A stretch of DNA of 55,726 bases from a bacterium (GTDB lineage Bacteria > Patescibacteriota > Patescibacteriia > Veblenbacterales > UBA10138). The notes beneath the pieces were generated by a model that saw nothing but the letters and a program-made list of their open reading frames with translations, was not told where the DNA came from and searched no databases. Made by a program: the position numbers and the translations under genes. This document shows, one piece after another, positions 9,800-18,453 of the stretch; position 1 is the stretch's first letter, and each line of letters starts with the position of its first letter. The stretch is taken from NCBI GenBank assembly GCA_020057885.1, contig JAGVEX010000016.1:1-55726 (forward strand), given 5' to 3'.

Positions 9800-10225
9800 T
9801 TATTGGAAAAAAGCGAGCGCTTTATTTGAGGCGTTGATACACAGCCTGTCATCGGGCATATTAATAACTTTATCTAATAATCCGTCTACTGGTAGGTGAA
9901 TGGTAACTGTTCTTATCATTCTTTTTATATTATTTACATTATCGTGTAGATTTTTTACCGTGATAACTACCGAGAAGCACATTTTTGTAGCATCAAACGA
10001 AGATTTTTGCACGCGGCCTTTTAGGACGTAGTTAGGGACGACACTACCCGCCAGTCCATAAATTTCGCATTTTTTATTTTTTAGATTAGTAAGTATTTCC
10101 GGCAGTTGATTTGATGTGAGTAAGGCACATCCCTCTGGCACGTCAATCAAATCATGCCCATTACCACCCTCTGGCACATTTGTCATTTTACGATAATCAA
10201 TCGTAATTCTCTGTCTTTTCTTCAT
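9800..10225 (-). CDS. Hypothetical protein
   Basis: Complete 141-aa ORF with own RBS (ggagaat); family not recognised. Confidence 0.65.
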   Translation of the reverse strand: MKKRQRITIDYRKMTNVPEGGNGHDLIDVPEGCALLTSNQLPEILTNLKNKKCEIYGLAGSVVPNYVLKGRVQKSSFDATKMCFSVVITVKNLHDNVNNIKRMIRTVTIHLPVDGLLDKVINMPDDRLCINASNKALAFFQ

Positions 10226-10330
10226 TTATTCTCCTTAGTTTAGTTTTGTGATTAGTTTTTTTAATGAACAATAACCCTATTTTATAGTGCCTAGAGTAGG
10301 TGAGTCAAGGGTTGGGTGTAGTGTTATCCC

Positions 10331-10359
10331 TTGACACCATTTTGGGGGTATTTTACAAT
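10331..10359 (+). promoter_or_regulatory. Sigma70-like promoter of hrcA operon: TTGACA 10331-10336, TACAAT 10354-10359, 17-bp spacer
   Basis: Near-consensus boxes with optimal spacing. Confidence 0.85.
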
Positions 10360-10363
10360 GATA

Positions 10364-10390
10364 TTAGCACTCTCGACCTTAGAGTGCTAA
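10364..10390. promoter_or_regulatory. CIRCE element TTAGCACTC-N9-GAGTGCTAA
   Basis: Exact match to the canonical HrcA operator, directly downstream of the promoter. Confidence 0.97.
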
Positions 10391-10420
10391 CGCGATAAAA
10401 TTCAATATTTTAGCCATTTT

Positions 10421-11116
10421 ATGGATAAAAGACAGCATAATCTGTTAGCCGAAGTGGTGCGAAGCTATATACGCGAAGCAGAGCCAGTTGGCTCTAAAGC
10501 GTTAGAAGGGGCTTTGGGTGTAAGTTCGGCTACTATCCGTAATGACATGGCTGAATTGGAGGAGCAAGGTTTTTTGGCCCAACCATACACTTCAGCCGGC
10601 CGAGTGCCGACTTTAAAAGGTTATCAATTTTTTATTGATAATTTATTGGAAGCGCGCGAGCCTAAAATAACAGAACAAAGACTTTTAAAAGATTTAGTGA
10701 AACAATTGCAAGCCTCTCACGAAGCTGTGGTTAAAAATTTAGCGCGCAAGTTAGCCGAACTAGCGGGTGAGGCAGTGGTAGTAGGTTTTGCACCTTACGA
10801 CGTATACTATACTGGTTTAGCTAATTTATTTGAACAGCCTGAGTTTGCTGAGGTCAATATGGTGCGCCATATTGGCAAAGTGATTGATAATTTAGACCAA
10901 GCTATGGCTAAACTTTATCATGATACTAACCATAATGAAGAAGTGGGGATAAAAATTGGTTTATCTAATCCTTTTGGCGAAGGTTGTGCCTTAATATTTA
11001 CCAGTTGCCGTAATCTCGAAACGCGTAGCTTAATTGGTCTGCTTGGCCCTATTCGAATGGATTATGATGCTCATATTGGCAGATTGCAATATATAAAATC
11101 ACTTTTCACAATTTAA
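10421..11116 (+). CDS. hrcA: Heat-inducible transcription repressor HrcA (short form)
   Basis: 'LLAEVVRSYIREAEPVGSKAL...VSSATIRNDMAELEEQGFLAQPYTSAGRVPTLKGYQFFID', C-terminal 'GLLGPIRMDYDAHIGRLQYI'; CIRCE upstream. Confidence 0.93.
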   Translation: MDKRQHNLLAEVVRSYIREAEPVGSKALEGALGVSSATIRNDMAELEEQGFLAQPYTSAGRVPTLKGYQFFIDNLLEAREPKITEQRLLKDLVKQLQASHEAVVKNLARKLAELAGEAVVVGFAPYDVYYTGLANLFEQPEFAEVNMVRHIGKVIDNLDQAMAKLYHDTNHNEEVGIKIGLSNPFGEGCALIFTSCRNLETRSLIGLLGPIRMDYDAHIGRLQYIKSLFTI

Positions 11117-11119
11117 AAT

Positions 11120-11623
11120 ATGAATAATGATGAATCAGAATTAAAAGAGAAAATTCCAACTCAAGCATCGGCCCCAGTGTCGGCCGAAGGCGAGCCAGAT
11201 TTAGCGCGACAATATTTGGAGGGCTGGCAGCGCGCTAAAGCAGATTATGCAAATTTAAAGCGCGAAACCGAAAGTAGAATGCAAGATTTGGTTAAATATG
11301 CCAACGCCGAACTTTTAAAAGAGTTATTGCCGCTAGTTGATTATTTTAAGCACGCGCTTAAAAGCGTCCCCACCGAGCATAAAGGGGATTCCTGGGTAGA
11401 GGGTATTCGGCATATTCAATCTAAACTGGAACAAGTATTGGCGTATTATGGAGTTAAAGAGCTTGAAGTAGTGGGAGAAAAATTTGATCCGGCCTTTCAT
11501 GAGGCAGTTGGTGAAGTGGAAAATTCAGGCGAGTCTGGTGGTATAATAGTAGAGGAAATTAGAACAGGTTTTATGTTACACAATAAGCTATTACAGGTAG
11601 CGCGGGTGAAAGTAGCTAAATAA
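11120..11623 (+). CDS. grpE: Nucleotide exchange factor GrpE
   Basis: 'RAKADYANLKRETE', 'LLPLVDYFKHAL', 'FDPAFHEAVGEV', 'VEEIRTGFMLHNKLLQVARVKVAK'. Confidence 0.93.
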   Translation: MNNDESELKEKIPTQASAPVSAEGEPDLARQYLEGWQRAKADYANLKRETESRMQDLVKYANAELLKELLPLVDYFKHALKSVPTEHKGDSWVEGIRHIQSKLEQVLAYYGVKELEVVGEKFDPAFHEAVGEVENSGESGGIIVEEIRTGFMLHNKLLQVARVKVAK

Positions 11624-11712
11624 ATGTAAAATGCAAATATCAAAAATAAAAATAACAAATAAAAATAAAATTTTCCATTTTGATTTTTAAATTTTAATTT
11701 TAAAATTTAATT

Positions 11713-11856
11713 ATGGACTACATCTGTCCGGAATGCGGTTACACCGATGAGGCTCGTGGCCGCTGCCCTTCCTGCGATGTGCCCTTAATCCACATTGATG
11801 ATGTGGGTGAAGAGGGTAAAAGCGAGGAAGTGGAGGAAGAAGAACCAAAAGTGTAA
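11713..11856 (+). CDS. Small zinc-ribbon protein (47 aa)
   Basis: MDYICPECGYTDEARGRCPSCDVPLIHIDDVGEEGKSEEVEEEEPKV*; CxxC...CxxC; absent from the ORF track (too short). Confidence 0.7.
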   Translation: MDYICPECGYTDEARGRCPSCDVPLIHIDDVGEEGKSEEVEEEEPKV

Positions 11857-11858
11857 AT

Positions 11859-11894
11859 TTCGAGAACAGGTCCGCGTTTAGCGGACCACTCGAA
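11859..11894 (+). repeat. Compound hairpin TTCGAG-aaca-GGTCCGC-gttta-GCGGACC-a-CTCGAA in the hsp20 upstream region
   Basis: Two nested perfect stems (6 bp + 7 bp). Confidence 0.6.
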
Positions 11895-11986
11895 CCGGCG
11901 GCATCTTTGCTTTAAAAGGTGTTTCTGGTTTGGGTTCTAAACCCATTCATTATTAATCTTTTAAAAAGAAAGGGGTGTAAAATTTT

Positions 11987-12409
11987 ATGTCAATTGTACG
12001 TTGGACACCAATGTTTCCTGCACTCGAAGAGTTTGATAAATTTTTTGACGATTTTTCTCCTATGAATCGCATGGCAAATTTTGTGCCTGCCCTGGATGTT
12101 TATCAAACTAAAGATGATGTAGTGGTAGAGGCGCCGCTTGCCGGCATAGATCCAGCCAAGGTGAGTATCTCCATTGAGAATGATGTTTTGACTATTGAGG
12201 GTCAAAGCGAGCACAAGAGCGAGGTGGATGAGAAGAATTATTACCGCAAAGAGGTGCGCTGTGGCTCGTTTCATCGTTCCGTGGCTTTACCTGCCGCAGT
12301 GAATGGCGATAAAGCTAAAGCGACTTATGAAAAAGGTGTGCTTAAAATTAGTATTCCGAAAGAGGAGAGGGCAAAACCAAAAACTGTCAAAGTTGAGATA
12401 AAGGATTAG
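11987..12409 (+). CDS. Hsp20/alpha-crystallin small heat-shock protein
   Basis: 'DVYQTKDDVVVEAPLAGIDPAKVSISIENDVLTIEGQ...ATYEKGVLKISIPKEE'. Confidence 0.93.
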   Translation: MSIVRWTPMFPALEEFDKFFDDFSPMNRMANFVPALDVYQTKDDVVVEAPLAGIDPAKVSISIENDVLTIEGQSEHKSEVDEKNYYRKEVRCGSFHRSVALPAAVNGDKAKATYEKGVLKISIPKEERAKPKTVKVEIKD

Positions 12410-12547
12410 GTAGGATGCCGTTCGGCCCTAAGGCGGACGGATCCTTAAGCAAGTTAATCAAACATTGGTCGATTTACTTAAGGAAAAAACAAAAATAAAA
12501 AAGTGTTTCCGGAATTTTAGAAACACTTTAGCACATTAAATTTTTTG

Positions 12548-13069
12548 TTACGTTTTGTTGTTTATGGTTTTACTTGGTTTCCATTCTTTAATGATTAGTA
12601 TGATAAGAAGAAGTAAAAATAAAGAAAAGAAAGTTATAACAAAGCCTTGTAGCCCTGGTTTATTACCACCATCATAATAAATAGATGTAATAGCGCTTAC
12701 ACACCAACAGGAAATAATGAGAAATATAAAAGTACTGAGAATTTTCGATCGTAATAAACTAGCGGATTGTTTGTTTGAAGGAGTTGTTAGTTGTTTTTTT
12801 CGCCAAGTGAATTTAATAATTTTGTCCCAGATTTCTTGAGCAAGATCAGACTTCCAAATGCCAAGTATAGCAAGTGGTAGCAATGAAACGTAAAATGATA
12901 GTAAATTTGCAAAAGGCATGACAGAATAAAATTCATCGGCTGATGGTTTTTTATCACTCATGAGGTTTAATAAAAAAATACACCCACTAGCAAAAGCCAC
13001 ATAAAAAACAGCTTCCCCAATTTTTTTCCAGCTAAACCACGAAGGTTTCATTTGTAAAATAGCGACCAT
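12548..13069 (-). CDS. Hypothetical membrane protein
   Basis: 173-aa ORF with several hydrophobic segments; own RBS (aggagac). Confidence 0.6.
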   Translation of the reverse strand: MVAILQMKPSWFSWKKIGEAVFYVAFASGCIFLLNLMSDKKPSADEFYSVMPFANLLSFYVSLLPLAILGIWKSDLAQEIWDKIIKFTWRKKQLTTPSNKQSASLLRSKILSTFIFLIISCWCVSAITSIYYDGGNKPGLQGFVITFFSLFLLLLIILIIKEWKPSKTINNKT

Positions 13070-13185
13070 ATTAGTCTCCTTTAAATTTGATTTTTGAATA
13101 TATTTATATTGTATTTATTTGTTAAAATTTTAAACTTATTATTAAATTTTGTCAATAATTGTAATTATTAACTTATTAAAATCAT

Positions 13186-15105
13186 ATGCCAAAAATATTA
13201 GGAATAGATTTAGGAACAACTAACTCTTGTATGGCCATCATCGAAGGTGGTGAGCCTAAGGTGTTAGAAAATAAAGAAGGCGCGCGCACCACGCCATCTG
13301 TTATAGCACAAGCCAAATCGGGTGAGCGCCTGGTTGGTTTGCTGGCTAAGCGCCAAGCAGTTACGAATCACGAGAATACGCTTTATTCCATTAAGCGCCT
13401 TATTGGCCGCCGCTGGGACGATCCAGAAGTTCAGCGTGATTTAAAAGTGTTACCGTTTAAGTTGGTAAAATCGGGTGAGGGAGTAAAAGTTGCTATGGGC
13501 GGCAAAGAATATAGTCCGCAGGAAATTTCCGCCATGGTATTGCAAAAAATGAAAGCTGATGCTGAAGAAAAGACTGGTGAAAAGATTACCGAAGCAGTAA
13601 TTACCGTACCGGCTTATTTTGACGATTCACAGCGCCAAGCTACCAAAGACGCCGGTGAAATTGCCGGTCTTAAAGTGCGGCGTATTATTAACGAACCTAC
13701 AGCCGCGGCTTTGGCCTATGGGTTTGATAAAAAAAAGGATGAAAAAATCGCAGTGTACGATCTTGGCGGTGGTACTTTTGATATTTCGGTGTTGGAAGTT
13801 TCAGCTGACACAGTAGAGGTTAAGGCTACCAACGGTGATACGCATTTGGGTGGCGATGATTTTGATCAGCGTATTATTCACTGGATTGTGGACGAATTTA
13901 AAAAAGATACATGTGTGGATTTATCCAAAGATAATTTAGCGCTACAACGCGTAAAAGAATCAGCGGAAAAAGCTAAAATTGAACTTTCCACCTCAATGGA
14001 AACGGAAATCAATCAGCCGTTCATTACTTCCGATGCCTCTGGCCCTAAGCATTTGGTAATGAAAATGACACGCGCCAAACTGGAGGAATTAGTGAACGAT
14101 TTAGTGCAAAAAACTTTAGAGCCGACTAAAAAAGCTTTGCAGGATGCCGGTTTAACCGTGGGACAGCTTAACGAGGTAGTTTTGGTTGGCGGTATGACTC
14201 GTATGCCGCTAGTGCTAAAAACTGTGGAAAAATTCTTTGGTAAAAAACCAAATGTGTCAGTGAATCCCGATGAAGTTGTGGCAGTGGGTGCGGCCGTGCA
14301 AGCTGGTGTTTTACAGGGTGAAGTGCGCGACGTACTATTGCTTGACGTAACTCCGCTTTCACTTGGCATTGAAACTTTGGGTGGCGTAATGACCAAATTA
14401 ATAGATCGTAATACCACTGTGCCAACCTCCAAGAGTCAAATTTTTTCTACCGCAGCCGATGGCCAAACCAGTGTGGAAATTCATGTGTTACAGGGTGAAC
14501 GCGAATTTGCGCCCGATAATAAAACCTTAGGCCGGTTTATTTTGGATGGTATTCCACCAGCCCCGCGCGGTATGCCGCAAGTGGAAGTATCTTTTGATAT
14601 AGATGCCAACGGTATTCTCTCGGTAAAAGCCAAAGATAAAGCGACCAGCAAAGAGCAAAAAATTACTATCACAGCTTCTAGTGGCCTTTCTAAAGATGAA
14701 GTGGAAAAAATGAAGAAAGAGGCAGAACTGCACGCGGAAGATGATAAAAAGAAGCGCGAACTTATAGATATGAAAAATACGGCAGAATCTACTGTGTATC
14801 AAACTGAGAAAATGCTAAAAGAGCAGGGCGACAAAGTGCCGGCTGATATTAAAAAAGATGTGGAAGAAAAATTAGAAGCTGTGAGAAAAATTAAGGACGC
14901 CGAAGATGTAGCTACAATTAAATCAGCGCTGGATGCTTTACAGCAGTCTGTAATTAAGATTGGCGAGGCAATGTATAAAGCTCAATCAGCCTCCGCGCAA
15001 GGCTCCGGCGGATCTTCGACCGGTTCAGAGCAGTCCACTGGTCAATCAGCAGAGGATAAGAAAGATGAGCCCATTAGTGGGCAGTATGAGGAGGTTAAGA
15101 AGTAA
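13186..15105 (+). CDS. dnaK: Molecular chaperone DnaK
   Basis: '[14 protein letters not shown]', '[15 protein letters not shown]', '[15 protein letters not shown]', '[10 protein letters not shown]'. Confidence 0.98.
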   Translation: MPKILGIDLGTTNSCMAIIEGGEPKVLENKEGARTTPSVIAQAKSGERLVGLLAKRQAVTNHENTLYSIKRLIGRRWDDPEVQRDLKVLPFKLVKSGEGVKVAMGGKEYSPQEISAMVLQKMKADAEEKTGEKITEAVITVPAYFDDSQRQATKDAGEIAGLKVRRIINEPTAAALAYGFDKKKDEKIAVYDLGGGTFDISVLEVSADTVEVKATNGDTHLGGDDFDQRIIHWIVDEFKKDTCVDLSKDNLALQRVKESAEKAKIELSTSMETEINQPFITSDASGPKHLVMKMTRAKLEELVNDLVQKTLEPTKKALQDAGLTVGQLNEVVLVGGMTRMPLVLKTVEKFFGKKPNVSVNPDEVVAVGAAVQAGVLQGEVRDVLLLDVTPLSLGIETLGGVMTKLIDRNTTVPTSKSQIFSTAADGQTSVEIHVLQGEREFAPDNKTLGRFILDGIPPAPRGMPQVEVSFDIDANGILSVKAKDKATSKEQKITITASSGLSKDEVEKMKKEAELHAEDDKKKRELIDMKNTAESTVYQTEKMLKEQGDKVPADIKKDVEEKLEAVRKIKDAEDVATIKSALDALQQSVIKIGEAMYKAQSASAQGSGGSSTGSEQSTGQSAEDKKDEPISGQYEEVKK

Positions 15106-15113
15106 TTAAGTAG

Positions 15114-15137
15114 GGCGCCCCGCATACGCGGGGCGCC
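15114..15137 (+). terminator. Strong GC hairpin ggcgccccgc-atac-gcggggcgcc after dnaK
   Basis: Perfect 10-bp stem, 4-nt loop; no clear U-run, so terminator or 3' mRNA stabiliser. Confidence 0.6.
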
Positions 15138-15181
15138 TAGATTCTAAATTGTCATTCTTAATTTTTACAAACGTTCTTTGA

Positions 15182-15573
15182 AATAAAAAACTGGCCACCG
15201 AATATGCAAGTGACCAGTATGAGATGACAATCCGCGGGGTGGAGATTCTTTGCCAGGAAAAGCTCACGCAACTTGTCTTTTCTCTTCAAGAAGAATTGAC
15301 CTCCACCACCATTAAGGAGGTAATAGGGTTAGCGCTATGAAGATAGCAGACGTTGTAGTTTAGCTACTTGGCGTCACTTCCATGGGTTCCCCTTGTTATA
15401 TATTTTGGCTCGGGCTCCCTCCTTAGCTATAGTGTGCCAGTGTCATTACTTCCTGGCAGCCCCTAAAAAGTGTTACTACTGGATTGTCGTGGAGGTATAC
15501 TTCATGATAGCCTCCTTTGTTTGTTGTTACGCCGCCAGCCGAGTACACTATTAAAGTACAGGTCAGCAACTTA
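15182..15573 (-). ncRNA. Candidate structured non-coding RNA (~390 nt), family unassigned
   Basis: Minus-strand promoter TTGACT (15608-15603) / 17 bp / TAAGAT (15585-15580); multiple hairpins (GGAGGcTAT..AgTAtaCCTCC; GCCAG..CTGGC; GTAG-ctaaa-CTAC; ACCTCC..GGAGGT); terminator hairpin 15217-15191 followed by TTTTTT. No convincing ORF. Confidence 0.5.
15191..15217 (-). terminator. Rho-independent terminator CTGGTCAC-ttgcatattcg-GTGGCCAG-TTTTTT (minus strand)
   Basis: 8-bp stem (one G-U) plus U6 run. Confidence 0.75.
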
Positions 15574-15579
15574 AGCATT

Positions 15580-15608
15580 ATCTTATTCCAAATCAAATAA
15601 TTAGTCAA
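15580..15608 (-). promoter_or_regulatory. Putative promoter of the candidate ncRNA (TTGACT-N17-TAAGAT)
   Basis: -35/-10 boxes, 17-bp spacer, minus strand. Confidence 0.6.
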
Positions 15609-15629
15609 TTTACAATTTTATTCCATATT

Positions 15630-15663
15630 ATTACTTTCTAATTTGCCTAAATAGGAAAGTAGT
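15630..15663. repeat. 34-bp palindromic repeat, copy 1 (attactttctaatttgcctaaataggaaagtagt)
   Basis: Reverse-complement-like copy of 18328-18361; internal inverted repeat. Confidence 0.7.
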
Positions 15664-15722
15664 AGAAATAAAAATATTTAAAATTTATTCATTATTCATA
15701 ATTCTTAATTCCAAATTAATTT

Positions 15723-15747
15723 AAAACTCTTACTCTTAACTCTTACT
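15723..15747 (+). repeat. 25-nt leader repeat copy 1: aaaactcttactcttaactcttact
   Basis: Identical to 23200-23224; ends 7 nt before an ATG. Confidence 0.8.
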
Positions 15748-15754
15748 TAACTAT

Positions 15755-16042
15755 ATGCCTAACGAACAACAGCAAATCCAAGTCAAAATCAGCGATAAGG
15801 TGCTAAAAGGTGTTTATGCCAATTTGGCGCAAATTGCCCACAGCAAAGAAGAATTTGTTATAGATTTTATGACCATGATGCCACCTCAGGGTATTGTAGG
15901 CGCGCGGGTTTATATGAATCCAGCCCATGCCAAGCGCTTAGGGCATGCTTTGCTCGAGAATGTAAAAAAATATGAAGATCAATTTGGCAAGATTGAAGAC
16001 GTTGCCCAACAAACTCCAGAAGTTGGCTTTAAAACCAGCTAG
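15755..16042 (+). CDS. DUF3467-family protein
   Basis: 'LKGVYANLAQIAHSKEEFVIDFMTMMPPQGIVGARVYMNPAHAKRLGHALLENVKKYE'. Confidence 0.8.
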   Translation: MPNEQQQIQVKISDKVLKGVYANLAQIAHSKEEFVIDFMTMMPPQGIVGARVYMNPAHAKRLGHALLENVKKYEDQFGKIEDVAQQTPEVGFKTS

Positions 16043-16129
16043 TTTTTGACAATTTAAATATTTTTTGTTAATCTTGGTACAAATTGCACACTTAAATTAA
16101 CTAAAAATAAACATCAATAGGAGAAATAT

Positions 16130-16426
16130 ATGTCTGATAAACAAAATACTGATCAGTTAGTTGTAGATGAAGGTGGACAATATGCATTTTTTCCACCATC
16201 AGATGGTACCAGAAAGTCTGGACCTATTGGACCGACTGAGGCGGATAGAGTTATTGCAACTATTAGATCAGGACAAATAGAACTTGATATACATCAAAAA
16301 AAAGAAGATTCATGGGAAATTTCAAAGGATTATCTTAGTTTTCGAGTACAAGAGGAGTTAGTAGCAATAGATCCGGATTCTTCAGATATTCCTGTTTTTA
16401 AAGAAGAAGAATCCAGTTTTTTATGA
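16130..16426 (+). CDS. Hypothetical protein
   Basis: 98-aa ORF, RBS aggaga, upstream TTGACA at 16046; family not recognised. Confidence 0.6.
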   Translation: MSDKQNTDQLVVDEGGQYAFFPPSDGTRKSGPIGPTEADRVIATIRSGQIELDIHQKKEDSWEISKDYLSFRVQEELVAIDPDSSDIPVFKEEESSFL

Positions 16427-16438
16427 ATCATTTAAAGT

Positions 16439-16473
16439 AAGGCATCGTTAATAATTTTTACTGCGATGCCTTT
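16439..16473 (+). terminator. Hairpin aaggcatcg...cgatgcctt + T-rich tail
   Basis: 9-bp stem followed by ttcattttttg. Confidence 0.65.
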
Positions 16474-16488
16474 TCATTTTTTGTAATT

Positions 16489-17619
16489 ATGGCTAGTAAA
16501 GATTATTATCAAACATTAGGAATATCAAAATCCGCTTCGCCAGATGAAGTTAAAAAAGCTTTTCGTAAACTGGCACACCAGCATCATCCGGATAAGCACG
16601 GTGGTTCCGATGCTAAGTTTAAAGAGATAAACGAGGCTTACCAAGTGCTTTCTGATTCCCAAAAGCGGCAACAGTATGACCAATTTGGCGCTAATTTTGA
16701 AAGTGCTGGCGGCCCTGGTGGTTTTAATTGGCAAGATTTTGCGCGCGCGCAACAGGGTGGCTTTAATCAAAGTAACGTTAATTTTGATTTTGGCGACATT
16801 GGTGATTTGTTTGGTGACTTTTTTGGCGGGGGAGCCGGTCGCCGCTCCAGACGCGCCGGACCGCGGCGTGGGGCGGATGTGGAGTTTGTCACAGCGATTG
16901 ATTTTCGTGAAGCTGTTTTTGGGGTGGAAAAAGTTTTGCGTTTTGAAAAATCTATAGTGTGCAATCATTGCAAAGGCTCGGGCGCCGAACCGGGGGCTAA
17001 AATAAACACTTGCTCAACCTGCGGCGGCGCTGGGCAAGTAGAGCAAATGCAGCGCACTTTTTTGGGCGCTATGCGTACAGTGGCTGTTTGTCCAACCTGC
17101 GGCGGCGAAGGGAAAAGCGCGGAAAAAGCTTGTACCCATTGCCACGGCAAGGGGAGTGAAGTAGGAGTAAGAGAACTTAAGGTCCAAATTCCCGCTGGTA
17201 TTGATAATGGGCAAGCTATTAGGCTTTCGGGCGAAGGCGAGCCAGGCGTCAAAAGCGGACCGGCTGGCGATTTACATTTAATTGTGCAAGTTAGGCCCGA
17301 TAAGCTATTTAAACGCGAAGGTTACAATTTAACCACTGCCCGGGAAATAAGTATGTCACTTGCCAGTTTGGGCGGCAAGGTTAAATTAGCCACGCTTGAT
17401 GGTGATATTTATTTAAAAATTCCAGCCGGCACGCAAAGCGGCAAGATTTTTAAGTTAGAAAGCAAGGGCGTGCCGCATTTACGCGGTAAGAATAGAGGCG
17501 ATATTTTAGTAACAATTTATGTAAAAACTCCGGAAAAACTTAGTAAAAAAGAAAAAGAATCAATCCGCGCCTTGCCCAAATTAGCGGGTGAGGAAATAGA
17601 TGATTTCGGGTGGTTTTAA
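16489..17619 (+). CDS. dnaJ: Chaperone DnaJ
   Basis: J-domain with HPD ('HQHHPDKHGG'), G/F region, four CxxCxGxG-type zinc motifs. Confidence 0.97.
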   Translation: MASKDYYQTLGISKSASPDEVKKAFRKLAHQHHPDKHGGSDAKFKEINEAYQVLSDSQKRQQYDQFGANFESAGGPGGFNWQDFARAQQGGFNQSNVNFDFGDIGDLFGDFFGGGAGRRSRRAGPRRGADVEFVTAIDFREAVFGVEKVLRFEKSIVCNHCKGSGAEPGAKINTCSTCGGAGQVEQMQRTFLGAMRTVAVCPTCGGEGKSAEKACTHCHGKGSEVGVRELKVQIPAGIDNGQAIRLSGEGEPGVKSGPAGDLHLIVQVRPDKLFKREGYNLTTAREISMSLASLGGKVKLATLDGDIYLKIPAGTQSGKIFKLESKGVPHLRGKNRGDILVTIYVKTPEKLSKKEKESIRALPKLAGEEIDDFGWF

Positions 17620-17630
17620 ACCACCCTTTT
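17608..17630 (+). terminator. Terminator overlapping the dnaJ stop codon: gggtggttt-t-aaaccaccc-tttt
   Basis: 9-bp perfect stem plus T-run. Confidence 0.7.
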
Positions 17631-17639
17631 GTTTACTCC

Positions 17640-17668
17640 TTGACAGTTTTAATTTTTAGTATTATAAT
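17640..17668 (+). promoter_or_regulatory. Exact-consensus sigma70 promoter TTGACA-N17-TATAAT
   Basis: Both hexamers exact consensus, 17-bp spacer. Confidence 0.85.
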
Positions 17669-17756
17669 GTATTATTAAATAAAAATTCAAAAATAATCAA
17701 CTAAAATAACTAAAAAACAAACAAAATAAAAAAATCAAAGATTGGAGTTTAATAAA

Positions 17757-18200
17757 ATGAACCAAATGGAAGTTTCCGGCAAAAGTCTCGTAACAATTTT
17801 GCACTTGTTATTATCTGAGATGTTCTATCTTTTGGTTATGGCGAATAAATATTCGCTTGATGATTCCGAGAAAATTCTTAATTTATTACAAAAATATTGC
17901 TCCGATAAATCCGGGGTGACCAGTGATGAAATAAAAGCCTTTTCGATGTGTTATGGGTTAAGAATTGAGGGCATCAATGATTTTAAACAGAGACTAGATT
18001 GTTTCGATGTTGCCAAAGAGATGGGTATATCACCATCGAAAGTTACACAACTTACGCATTCCTTCATTGGTAAAATTAAAAATTCTCATTTTTGCATTGA
18101 ATTTCATTCAATGTTCAGAGCATTCAAATATGCTGACGATGGCCAAAAACTGCAAGACGTTGAGCTAATTCAAGTCGTAACCGAGATAGTAGAATTGTAG
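17757..18200 (+). CDS. Hypothetical protein with possible helix-turn-helix-like segment
   Basis: ATG at 17757 preferred; 'CFDVAKEMGISPSKVTQLTHSFIGKI' is HTH-like; family not recognised. Confidence 0.6.
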   Translation: MNQMEVSGKSLVTILHLLLSEMFYLLVMANKYSLDDSEKILNLLQKYCSDKSGVTSDEIKAFSMCYGLRIEGINDFKQRLDCFDVAKEMGISPSKVTQLTHSFIGKIKNSHFCIEFHSMFRAFKYADDGQKLQDVELIQVVTEIVEL

Positions 18201-18223
18201 CCGCTATAATAAATAAAATTTTA

Positions 18224-18254
18224 GAGAGGATTCATTTTTATTTTGAATCCTCTT
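18224..18254 (+). terminator. Hairpin agaggattca...gaatcctct + tttcttttt
   Basis: Long stem plus T-rich tail. Confidence 0.65.
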
Positions 18255-18327
18255 TTCTTTTTTAAAAATGTTATTATTTAAAGCAACATTAATCAAAAAC
18301 TCTTAATCAATGTTTTTTACTTACCAT

Positions 18328-18361
18328 ACTACTTTCCTACTTAGGCAAATAGGAAAGTAGT
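18328..18361. repeat. 34-bp palindromic repeat, copy 2 (actactttcctacttaggcaaataggaaagtagt)
   Basis: 11-bp perfect terminal inverted repeat (actactttcct/aggaaagtagt); inverted near-copy at 15630-15663. Confidence 0.75.
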
Positions 18362-18453
18362 TAAATTAATGTGTCTGGTTTGACAAACAATGTTTAATTT
18401 AGTAAGTTGTCAAAAACAAAATAAGAGCAATGTAGTATTGCCAAAGGAGACAT

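Noticed and set aside
14013-14432. Antisense ORFs over dnaK (also over dnaJ, tgt, macA-like, korA, GT and other genes)
   Set aside because: Codon-mirror ORFs opposite strongly conserved genes, low-complexity translations, no RBS.
15182-15573. tmRNA (ssrA) as identity of the 390-nt RNA
   Set aside because: Length fits, but there is no tRNA-like GGTTCGA..CC T-arm/acceptor end and no tag ORF ending in ALAA-stop.
15423-15608. 61-aa minus-strand ORF (MTNYLIWNKIMLKLL...)
   Set aside because: Its start codon is the TTG of the -35 box, the internal ATG has no SD, and it overlaps the structured-RNA candidate; treated as fortuitous, though a leader peptide cannot be fully excluded.
18379-18414. Inverted repeat TTTGACAA-N20-TTGTCAAA upstream of the 88-aa ORF
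   Set aside because: Possibly just a -35 box and its chance complement in AT-rich DNA; too weak to call an operator.
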